Shown here piece by piece: positions 1 to 6,782 of a DNA stretch of 40,724 bases; position 1 is the stretch's first letter, and every line of letters begins with the position of its first letter. Location of the stretch: assembly GCA_003221195.1 (NCBI GenBank), contig QHQO01000161.1, positions 1 through 40,724 of the forward strand. Direction: 5' to 3'. Origin of the DNA: Verrucomicrobiota bacterium (GTDB lineage Bacteria; Verrucomicrobiota; Verrucomicrobiia; Chthoniobacterales; UBA10450). Position numbers and translations under genes: made by a program. Below the pieces are notes generated by a model, which worked only from the letters and a program-made list of their open reading frames with translations, was not told the DNA's origin and did no database searches.

Positions 1-2
1 TT

Positions 3-144
3 GCCTAACTAATCACCACCGCGCGGACTGCCCGAAGAGACGCTCCACCTCCCAACCCCAGTCGGCAAAAATGTCCGATCCTTATGGGGCCGGCGGAGCT
101 ACACACTTTTTCCTTGATTAAGAACCTGCATCGTTTGGTTAGGC
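3..144 (-). other. attC-like integron recombination site
   Basis: On the minus strand the site opens with GCCTAAC (144-138), matching the R'' consensus RYYYAAC, and closes with GTTAGGC (9-3), matching the R' consensus GTTRRRY. The two boxes are perfect complements 142 bp apart, within the usual attC size range. The interior can fold into an imperfect hairpin: 42-46 pairs with 95-99 and 56-65 pairs with 75-79/85-89. It lies 17 bp beyond the stop codon of the cassette gene, where an attC belongs. L boxes are not obvious, so the call rests on the R boxes, the fold and the neighbouring integrase. Confidence 0.7.
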
Positions 145-160
145 GAATAACGTGGCAGCA

Positions 161-487
161 TCACTGATTTTTTTCACGAGGCTTTCCACCAGCGCGCCGC
201 TCCTTGACCCATGAAATAAGACACATCAAGCCGATAACCAAGAAGCCGACTCCGGCGGCACGCGCTGGCAAGCCCGAGGCGGACATCTGAGGAGAGTATA
301 ACCAGTGCCCGACGTAGCCGGTGATGAGCGTCCGAATTCCGAGTGCTGTAGCCAGTAAGCCAACAACTAGCTTGCCCCAGTCACTGCGGCGGGAACTATT
401 CGGCAAAACCAATAAGAGGAGAAAAACCGCAATGCACAGGAGGCCGATCAGGAGCATCCCGAGCAATAGATTACCAAGAGCTGACAT
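161..487 (-). CDS. Integron gene cassette: small hypothetical membrane protein
   Basis: A 108-residue protein of unknown function. I place the start at the ATG at 487 because it lies just downstream, in the cassette direction, of the GTTAGGC junction at 497-491; upstream in-frame codons would read across the recombination point into attI. Three hydrophobic stretches (about residues 5-27, 37-56 and 77-95) suggest three membrane segments, with a basic, hydrophilic C-terminal tail (residues 96-108). The gene points away from intI, as first cassettes do, and is followed by the attC site. With the junction at 497 and the R' at 9-3 the cassette is about 488 bp. Small membrane proteins are frequent in cassette arrays of chromosomal integrons. 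No catalytic motif is visible and I assign no function. Confidence 0.7.
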   Translation of the reverse strand: MSALGNLLLGMLLIGLLCIAVFLLLLVLPNSSRRSDWGKLVVGLLATALGIRTLITGYVGHWLYSPQMSASGLPARAAGVGFLVIGLMCLISWVKERRAGGKPREKNQ

Positions 488-490
488 ATC

Positions 491-566
491 GCCTAACGAG
501 AATTCGGCCCCAAAAATCTGTATAATCCAGTTGCCTTTACCTGGGCCAATCACTAAAAGCGATCTC
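491..566. other. attI-like site / first cassette junction
   Basis: The minus strand carries GTTAGGC at 497-491, the third copy of this heptamer in 500 bp and the expected GTTRRRY crossover box. It sits between the intI start codon (567) and the first cassette gene (487). The 70 bp on the intI side would be attI. A weak promoter-like pair pointing into the cassette (TTGGCC, then TTATAC at about 18-bp spacing) can be read on the minus strand and might be Pc, but that is only a guess. Confidence 0.55.
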
Positions 567-1483
567 ATGACCCCGGCATCTGTACCGCCCGGTGTTCCGG
601 GGAGCAAGCCGAAAAAGCTCCTCGATCAGACGCGTGATGTCCTGCGGCTGAAACATTACAGTCTTCGCACCGAACGGTCGTATTGTGATTGGATCGAGCG
701 TTTCATCCGTTTCCATCGACTGCGCCACCCCAGGGAAATGGGCGTGACGGAGATCACGCAATTTCTCACGCATTTGGCGAGAATCGGGAATGTCTCGGCG
801 GCGACGCAGAACCAAGCGTTGAGCGCATTGTTATTCCTCTATCAGAAAGTGCTCAAACAAGAAGTTGGCTGGATTGATCAGGTAGAGCGAGCCAAGAAGC
901 CCAAGCGCATCCCGATGGTGCTGACCCGGGATGAGGTCCACAAAATCTTCGCGCATATGCACGGGACGCCGCGACTTATGGCTGGGTTACTTTACGGAAG
1001 CGGCCTTCGTCTAATGGAATGTGTTCGCTTACGAGTAAAGGACGTGGATTTCGGATATGCGCGAATCACAGTGCGCGACGGTAAAGGCGCGAAAGATCGC
1101 CTAACGATGTTGCCAGTGAATCTCGCAGCGCCCTTGGAGCGACATCTGGCGAAAGTGAAAGCGCAACACGAGCAAGATCTCGACGATGGATTTGGCGAAG
1201 TGTATTTGCCCGGCGCGTTGGCATGCAAATACGAAAGTGCGGCTCGATCCTGGGCCTGGCAATTTGTGTTCCCATCATCGCGAATTTCGATAGACCCCCG
1301 TACAGGCCTACGCCGCCGGCACCATGTCGACGAGAATGTCTTGCAAGTGGCAGTGAAGCACGCGGTACGCGCTTCCGGAGTTCACAAGCCAGCCACTTGT
1401 CATACGCTACGTCATTCGTTCGCGACGCACTTGTTGGAAAACGGATATGACATTCGCGCCGTGCAGGAGCTGCTCGGACATTC

Positions 1484-1769
1484 ACCCCGTGAGATAACAA
1501 AAACTTATGCCAAGGTATTGCTATGTGTATGTCTTGCGTTCGCTAAAGGACAATCAGTTTTATGTTGGATTGACCAGAGATGCGCCTGTGCGAGTGCAAC
1601 AACATAACAACGGGCTGGTTACCTCAACCAAGAAACGCACGCCGTTTGAGCTTGTTTATTGGGAAGGCTGTCTCAACGAAAGTGACGCAGGCACGACGTG
1701 AGAAATATCTCAAAAGTGCGTGGGGCAAACGTTATATCAAAGCCCGATTGCGGCAATATCTCACGGGGT
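1484..1769. mobile_element. 286-bp GIY-YIG element with 13-bp terminal inverted repeats
   Basis: The perfect inverted repeats ACCCCGTGAGATA (1484-1496) and TATCTCACGGGGT (1757-1769) bound the sequence. Deleting 1484-1769 joins GGACATTC to AAAGGACGTG and regenerates the conserved integrase segment GHSKDVSTTMIYTHV in frame, which fixes the boundaries to within one base (an A flanks either way). There is no target duplication longer than 1 bp. Almost all of the interior is one small GIY-YIG gene; its start lies 23 bp from the left end and its TAA stop spans the right end. No transposase is present. The size, inverted ends and nuclease cargo suggest a minimal mobile element, possibly moved by the GIY-YIG protein itself; the mechanism is not shown by the sequence. 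Confidence 0.85.
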
Positions 1770-1771
1770 AA
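1507..1771 (+). pseudogene. GIY-YIG endonuclease (UPF0213/COG2827-like), frameshifted
   Basis: A small single-domain GIY-YIG nuclease. CYVYVL and FYVGLT are the GIY and YIG strands; the Arg in VRVQQHN and the Glu in FELVYWE are the expected catalytic residues. The first frame (ATG 1507) reads 64 residues and stops at 1701. The family's conserved C-terminus (ARREKYLKSAWGKRYIK...LTG) continues one frame over to the TAA at 1769-1771. The frame change falls near 1688-1693, where one extra base separates SDA from RREKYL. Intact, it would be about 87 residues, normal for the family. The start codon overlaps a tyrosine codon of the interrupted integrase frame. The shift may be a real inactivating mutation, programmed frameshifting or an assembly error. 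Confidence 0.85.
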
Positions 1772-1854
1772 AGGACGTGAGCACTACGATGATTTACACG
1801 CACGTGCTCAATAAGCCGGGGATTGGAGTAAAGAGCCCGCTGGATTAAAAGTTC

Positions 1855-1876
1855 GCGATGGCGAGGACACCATCGC
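1855..1876. terminator. Hairpin between convergent intI and GT2 genes
   Basis: GCGATGG and CCATCGC (1855-1861 and 1870-1876) form a 7-bp stem with an 8-nt loop just past the intI stop, between two convergent genes. No U-tract follows on either strand, so terminator function is only suggested by position. Confidence 0.3.
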
Positions 1877-1908
1877 CAACACGCGAGACGCGTGCGCTAC
1901 CCGAACCC

Positions 1909-4900
1909 TCAGGCCCGCACCGGCACGCTGGCGGTGCGCTCGAGTTTGCCCCAGCTTACCCAGGCGCCTTTGATCGCGCGCAGGATCGCTTTCCAGATGC
2001 AGTAACTCAGCATCGGACGGTAAATCAGGCGCATCGGTAAAATGCGCCAGGCGCGCAGGATCGGTTCGCGTTCCAGAATGCAGGCGAGCGTGGCGAGAAG
2101 CACGTCCATCGCCAGGAATGTGATCACGAACGGCAGCACCGCATTCCATGTGCCGAATGGGAGCGAGGCAAGCAGGAACAAGTCTACCATCGGCGTAATG
2201 GCCACCAGAATGATCTGGAAAAACCAGATACTCGGCAAACTGAACCAGCCGAGCGCGCGATAGTTCCAGTTGAACACCATGTCGCGATGTTTCCATAAAC
2301 ATTGCAGCGTGCCATAGGCCCAGCGAAATCGTTGTCGTGCAAGTGTGCGCACACTTTCGGGCGCTTCTGTCCACGCAATCGCGTCGGGCACGTAAACGAT
2401 GCGTTGCCGATGCCTGTGCAACGTGAGCGTCAGATCGGTGTCTTCGGCGAGCGTTTGCAGACTCAGCCCGCCCGCTTCATCGATTGCATCCTTGCGTACT
2501 GCGCTGATCGCGCCGGGGACGACGGTGATGCAATCCCAGCGGGTGTAAGCGCGCCGGTCCAGGTTAAAACCGCACGTGTATTCCAAAGCCTGACACCGCG
2601 CGATGAACGTGCGCAAGTTGCCGACCTTCGCGTGACCTGACACAGCGCCGATGCGCGCATCAGCGAATGGCTCAAGCAGGCGCGGGAGCGTATCGCGCTG
2701 ACATTGTGTATCAGCATCAATGAAAACAATGATGCCGTGACGCACAGCGGCCAGGCCGCGTTGGAGAGCTTGCGCCTTCCCACGGTTTTCCTGTCGCAAT
2801 AAGCGAACACGCGGCTCGCTGTTCGCAGCGCGCTCCACTTCGGTGGCAGTTGCGTCCCGCGAGCCGTCATCCACAACAACGACTTCAATTTCGCCTTTAT
2901 AGTCGGTGGCAAGAAGTGTGCGCAAAGTTTCGGCAATCACTTTGCCTTCGTTGTAGGCAGCAATCACTACACTGACTGGCTCCGTGAAATTTGTCTTTGG
3001 TCCGCGTCGAAAACGATAAGCAAGCCAGATAACAATCAGCGTGCGAACGACCACAAGCGCCGTCGCCACGATCATGAACGCCCAAAGAAATTCCTCGATG
3101 GTGTGGTAAACGCGAAAGCCGGTGCTGCTTACCAGACGCGTGAGCGATTGCCCATTATTTTGCACGACCGGCATCAACGCGTCGCGTGTCGTGCCCAGCA
3201 GCGTGCTCAAAGGCACCACGGTATCGCCCCGCTTATGCAGCCAATCCAAAATGCGCGGAAGCGCTTCCACTGTTTGGGAACGGTCTCCACCTGCATCGTG
3301 CAGCAAAATGATGCTGCCATCGCGACGTTGTTGCTTTACGCGCTGCAGGATGACGTCCGCGCCCGGTTTTGACCAATCCTGCGGGTCGATACTCTCCAGA
3401 ACGATGAGATAATTGAGGTCTTCCGCGATCTTCAGCGGTGTCAATTCACTCAGTTGCGTTGGACTGCTATCAGCGGCGTAAGGCGGACGAAACAATGTGG
3501 TGGCGCGACCTGTTATCGTTTCGAGCAAAAGCTGCGTCGCATTCAGCTCTACCCGGATATGTTCGGGCCAGCAGAGCGCGAGATTGGGATGATAGTAAGT
3601 GTGGTTCCCGATCTCGTGCCCTTCGTTAACGATGCGACGAACAAGATTTGGGTATCGTTCCGCGTTCACTCCCACGAGAAAAAAGGCCGCTTTCACATTT
3701 GCTGCTTTGAGAATGTCTAAAATCTTTGGCGTCCATCGTGGGTCGGGGCCGTCGTCAAAAGTGATTGCGACCTGATGCTCGCCGCCAGCGCCCTGGTGAT
3801 AAAGCGTTGGGAATTCTGCAAACCTCACGTACTTCGCCGTGAGATAGCCCTCCGCGTCCACAGCGAGTTTTCGCCTCCCGTCGGTGCGATCCTCGTCAAC
3901 AGTGACAATTTCGCCGTCGCCGACATCGGTTATTGTGTCGGTCGATTTTATCAGTTCGAGCGCCTGCCGCGTCTGATTATCCAAATTGAATTCGCGGGAG
4001 ACATTTAACGCATCCCAAATCGCCGGGTCTTCGCTGCCGAGCCGATAAAGGGCGAACCCGCCAGCCTTCTTATCGCGCACCTCGCGCAGTTGGTTAACAA
4101 ACGTGACCGCATCCAGAAACCAGACGGCATGCTCCTTATCTTCATCCTGAAAATAAAAATACGGGCTGTAAGCCGGGCCTCGCACTTCCGCGCTCTCGAT
4201 TTCGGCGTCATTAGCGCGGCTCATCGCTTCCGAAAAACTGATCATCTCAGCTTTTCGTCCGCCGATCGTCCAATCGTATCCGTAACTGCCGATTGCGAAG
4301 ATCCATTGCTTCGTGTCGGCATCCTCCAGCAGGCTGTGCAGCCAGCCTTCAAACCACGAGCGCGATGCCAGCGGCCCGGGCGGATCCGTGTCCGAGGTTT
4401 CGTCAAACAACATCGCTACAAAACGATCGACGTTATCGGAAAGCGCCTCGAAATCGATGTAATCCAATTCCTGGTTAGGCTGAACGCACAGCCAAAGCTC
4501 CTTGTTATCGTCGTGCAACGCGTCAGCAAACTTGTCGATGAATCCAGTGATGTCTTTTTTGTAAGCCGGGTCGATTTGCTGCCAGTCGACCACAACGCCC
4601 GCTGCTTTCGCGTTGCGCAAGACGGAAAGCACACGCTGGATAAACCGGTCCTGTCTTTGCGCCGGTCCGTGCGCGAGATTTTCAATCGCTTCCGGCTCCC
4701 ACGTGTCACCGACAAGATTTGTCAGCAGCGGCAGAAGCGCGATGCCCTTGTTTGCGGTCAGTTTCGATAGCCGGGTGTCTCCGTCGATTTGTAAATCGCC
4801 CAAGCCATCGATCACGGTCATCCATTCCGGGCAGAGATGTGTAATCTGTCCTGCGTGTTCCTCGAGCGACGCGTAGCTGTACGGATCACCGTTCCCGTAG

Positions 4901-5298
4901 AACGCCAGGCGCACTTCGTTATTGGGCGATTTCTTCGCCGAAAGCTTGCGGGGTGAAGGCGCCGGCGCCGCGCCGGCAAGCTTTCTCGCCGCTTGTCGCG
5001 CTTGGGCGAATTTCTGCCACAGCAACGAACTTGGAGACAATTGGTCGGCCGGATTTTGCTTTTGCAACGCTTTCAACTGGCCTTTCAATTGTCGCAGTGA
5101 AAACGGCACATTCATTTTCGGCGTGACGAAAAGCGTCTGAACAAACACGACCGTCCCGAGAAAAAATAGTACGCTCGCAATAAGGAGGATCAGACGCAGG
5201 CGCGGCCAACGCTTTCCCGTCGGATCGGAGAAAACGAACGGCGTGACTTCTTCTGGGGGGAACTCCCGCATGCGGTGCCTATAATCGCTCAAGCGCAA
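1909..5298 (-). CDS. GH18-like / polysaccharide deacetylase / GT2 trifunctional membrane protein
   Basis: A 1129-residue fusion probably making and modifying a beta-linked amino-sugar exopolysaccharide at the inner membrane. In order: a cytoplasmic tail, a membrane segment (about 35-57), a GH18-like domain (about 128-435), a polysaccharide deacetylase domain (about 505-700), a membrane segment (737-760), a family 2 glycosyltransferase (about 772-1000) and C-terminal membrane segments (about 1018-1110). Deacetylase motifs are TFDDGPDP (513), HTYYH (566), RPPY (604) and LLHD (665). GT2 motifs are DDG (810), DADT (861), AEDTD (951) and QRFRW (989). In PNAG systems PgaB carries the deacetylase and hydrolase and PgaC the GT2; here all three are on one chain. 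The GH18 motif reads VDWQQID (237-243), with Gln where the catalytic Glu is expected. The open frame starts at a TTG (5298); the ATG at 5271 is an equally likely start. Confidence 0.88.
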   Translation of the reverse strand: MRLSDYRHRMREFPPEEVTPFVFSDPTGKRWPRLRLILLIASVLFFLGTVVFVQTLFVTPKMNVPFSLRQLKGQLKALQKQNPADQLSPSSLLWQKFAQARQAARKLAGAAPAPSPRKLSAKKSPNNEVRLAFYGNGDPYSYASLEEHAGQITHLCPEWMTVIDGLGDLQIDGDTRLSKLTANKGIALLPLLTNLVGDTWEPEAIENLAHGPAQRQDRFIQRVLSVLRNAKAAGVVVDWQQIDPAYKKDITGFIDKFADALHDDNKELWLCVQPNQELDYIDFEALSDNVDRFVAMLFDETSDTDPPGPLASRSWFEGWLHSLLEDADTKQWIFAIGSYGYDWTIGGRKAEMISFSEAMSRANDAEIESAEVRGPAYSPYFYFQDEDKEHAVWFLDAVTFVNQLREVRDKKAGGFALYRLGSEDPAIWDALNVSREFNLDNQTRQALELIKSTDTITDVGDGEIVTVDEDRTDGRRKLAVDAEGYLTAKYVRFAEFPTLYHQGAGGEHQVAITFDDGPDPRWTPKILDILKAANVKAAFFLVGVNAERYPNLVRRIVNEGHEIGNHTYYHPNLALCWPEHIRVELNATQLLLETITGRATTLFRPPYAADSSPTQLSELTPLKIAEDLNYLIVLESIDPQDWSKPGADVILQRVKQQRRDGSIILLHDAGGDRSQTVEALPRILDWLHKRGDTVVPLSTLLGTTRDALMPVVQNNGQSLTRLVSSTGFRVYHTIEEFLWAFMIVATALVVVRTLIVIWLAYRFRRGPKTNFTEPVSVVIAAYNEGKVIAETLRTLLATDYKGEIEVVVVDDGSRDATATEVERAANSEPRVRLLRQENRGKAQALQRGLAAVRHGIIVFIDADTQCQRDTLPRLLEPFADARIGAVSGHAKVGNLRTFIARCQALEYTCGFNLDRRAYTRWDCITVVPGAISAVRKDAIDEAGGLSLQTLAEDTDLTLTLHRHRQRIVYVPDAIAWTEAPESVRTLARQRFRWAYGTLQCLWKHRDMVFNWNYRALGWFSLPSIWFFQIILVAITPMVDLFLLASLPFGTWNAVLPFVITFLAMDVLLATLACILEREPILRAWRILPMRLIYRPMLSYCIWKAILRAIKGAWVSWGKLERTASVPVRA

Positions 5299-5381
5299 AA
5301 ATAAGAAAATCCGATTCTGTTATTCGAGATCGTGCCCTCCAATGACTGAACGGCAAACTGCGCGGCAGGGACCTAGGTCGC

Positions 5382-5487
5382 CTCGCCCTTTCAGGGAGAG
5401 GGGCGGGTGAGGGTCTAGTTTTGGTAACGGACCTCCGCGCTCGAACCCCTCACCGCTATCCTCTCCTCTTGACAAGGGGAGAGGCGG
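5382..5487. repeat. Inverted-repeat intergenic element (GGGGAGAGG type)
   Basis: About 106 bp whose two halves are imperfect inverted copies: CCCTTTCAGGGAGAGGGGCG then GGTGAGGG on the left, and CCCCTCACC then CTCTTGACAAGGGGAGAGGC on the right. It has no open frame and lies between the GT2 gene and the carbonic-anhydrase-like gene. The arrangement resembles widely dispersed palindromic repeats of bacterial genomes. Confidence 0.7.
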
Positions 5488-5540
5488 AAACTGCGGAAAA
5501 TATGTCTGGCGTGGATTGCTTGTCCTATCACCCAAAATTC

Positions 5541-5585
5541 GGCGTTGGACGCTGAGCGTACGATGTTGAACGTTGGATCCTGAAT
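5541..5585. repeat. Degenerate heptamer repeat
   Basis: Units resembling GTTGGAC, GTTGAAC and GTTGGAT follow one another at roughly 7-bp steps just before the ATG at 5584. The same motif on the other strand occurs at 18473-18502 and 26508-26549. Confidence 0.5.
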
Positions 5586-6132
5586 GCACATCGAAGCCGA
5601 CTCACTTCCAACTGGGCACGCCGGTATCCTAGGGCGCTTAAAAAAAGGCCCAACCATCCATTCGAGCGCATGGGTTGTCCCGGGAGCAACGGTGATTGGC
5701 GACGTGATTTTGGAGGAAGAATCGAGCGTATGGTACGGCGCTGTGCTTCGTGGCGATATCAATCGGATCGTCGTCGGCCCGCGGTCGAATATTCAAGATA
5801 ACGCCGTCGTTCATATCGACACAGGTTATCCAACAACCATGGGCGAACTGGTTACCGTTGGTCACACCGCCGTCGTACACGCATGCAAAATCGACAATGA
5901 AGTGCTGGTTGGGATGGGCGCCATCATTCTCGACGATGTGGAAGTCGGGGCGCGCTCGATCATCGGAGCAAACGCTCTTGTCACAATCGGGACGAAAATT
6001 CCCCCGGGATCGCTCGTGCTCGGATCACCGGCGAAAATACGCCGCCAACTTACTCTGGATGAACAAAAGGATATCGCCCGGTGGGCTTGGAGCTATGTCG
6101 AAACGGCAAAGCAATATCGCGAATTTTACTAA
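5584..6132 (+). CDS. Gamma carbonic anhydrase-like hexapeptide-repeat protein
   Basis: A 182-residue left-handed beta-helix protein of the gamma carbonic anhydrase / PaaY-CaiE family, cytosolic, which uses a metal held by three His between subunits of a trimer. Hexapeptide repeats run from about residue 25 to 155. The family blocks SVWYGAVLRGDINRIVVG, SNIQDNAVVHI and VGHTAVVHACKI contain the expected metal-ligand histidines, followed by LVGMGAIILDDV. The C-terminal helix (DIARWAWSYVETAKQYREFY) is also typical. The only convenient start is the ATG at 5584, which touches the end of an upstream repeat, so the first 20 residues may not be conserved. Whether it hydrates CO2 or binds another substrate cannot be told from sequence. 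Confidence 0.88.
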   Translation: MHIEADSLPTGHAGILGRLKKGPTIHSSAWVVPGATVIGDVILEEESSVWYGAVLRGDINRIVVGPRSNIQDNAVVHIDTGYPTTMGELVTVGHTAVVHACKIDNEVLVGMGAIILDDVEVGARSIIGANALVTIGTKIPPGSLVLGSPAKIRRQLTLDEQKDIARWAWSYVETAKQYREFY

Positions 6133-6165
6133 ACAATTTGCTACCAGAAAAAACATCAAACATCG

Positions 6166-6660
6166 ATGAAAACGACTTTCGGTTCCGCATTAGCTGTGCT
6201 CTTAGCCCTGGGCTTCTCCTTGGCGCGGTCCTCTGCCGAAGAGACGCAGTCCGCAGACATGCGCCTTTATCCGCCGACGACTATTGAATGGAAAGCAGCG
6301 CCAGCGGCATTGCCTCCTGGCGCAAAGATGGCTGTACTCGAAGGCGACCCAACCAAAGAAGGCCCGTTCGTGGTGCGTTTTCAGTTTCCTGAGGGCTATC
6401 ATATCCCGCCGCATACCCATCCGAAAACCGAGCGAGTCACTGTGATTTCGGGTGCTCTTTATTTTGCGACCGGAGAAGCGCTTGATCGCGGCAGCGCAAA
6501 AAAACTTCCGGCTGGCTCCTTCGGTTACTGGCCGGCCGGAATGAAACACACGGCGTGGTCTGAAGGTGAAACAGTTATCCAACTTCATGGCGTCGGACCG
6601 TGGCAGATCAATTACGTGAATCCCGCCGATGATCCGAGGAACGCAAAGAAATCACCCTAA
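6166..6660 (+). CDS. Secreted cupin-domain protein
   Basis: A 164-residue protein with a Sec signal peptide (hydrophobic residues 8-20, probable cleavage near ARSSAEE) and a single cupin barrel. The first cupin motif is recognisable in YHIPPHTHPKTERVTVISGA, with histidines and a glutamate for a metal, and the second in PAGMKHTAWSEGETVIQLHG. It resembles periplasmic DUF4437/ChrR-like cupins. It starts 33 bp after the carbonic-anhydrase-like gene and may share its transcript. The substrate is unknown. Confidence 0.82.
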   Translation: MKTTFGSALAVLLALGFSLARSSAEETQSADMRLYPPTTIEWKAAPAALPPGAKMAVLEGDPTKEGPFVVRFQFPEGYHIPPHTHPKTERVTVISGALYFATGEALDRGSAKKLPAGSFGYWPAGMKHTAWSEGETVIQLHGVGPWQINYVNPADDPRNAKKSP

Positions 6661-6782
6661 CCGGTAGGGCGCGACCGGTGGGCGCGCCGATGGCGTTTCA
6701 CAGTATGGAGCCGCGGGGACGCATGCGACATAGACGGGCAGCTCGTTAGAGCGAGAGAGCGGGGGCGAACGAGTCAAACACG

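Larger units (their letters stand above)
567..1848 (+). pseudogene. intI: Integron integrase (IntI), interrupted by a GIY-YIG element
   Basis: A tyrosine recombinase of the IntI type, which catalyses attI x attC cassette insertion and excision. The start is the ATG at 567; the open frame further upstream belongs to attI and the cassette. Visible features are the N-terminal SAM-like domain (HYSLRTERSY), the first catalytic Arg in GSGLRLMEC, Lys in KGAKDR, the IntI-specific insertion (SWAWQFVFP...TGLRRRHH), HTLRH and LGHS. After two bases of Ser306 (1484) a 286-bp element intervenes. The remaining codons (KDVSTTMIYTHVL...KSPLD, stop 1846-1848) follow at 1770. Without the insert the gene codes for 331 residues, close to the 337 of IntI1. 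As it stands, translation continues into the insert and stops at 1607, giving 346 residues that end with an alternative TYAKV motif. The integrase may therefore be dead or may carry a replaced C-terminus. Confidence 0.9.

Noticed and set aside
321-566. Upstream extension of the integrase open frame by 82 codons
   Set aside because: It covers the attI junction and the cassette gene on the other strand and does not match IntI N-termini; the ATG at 567 gives the expected length.
1099-1105. GCCTAAC inside the intI coding region, resembling an attC R box
   Set aside because: It lies in conserved coding sequence (RLTMLP) with no partner box at attC spacing.
4090-4770. Open frame of 226 codons on the plus strand
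   Set aside because: It is antisense to the conserved GH18/deacetylase fusion gene and shows no family features.
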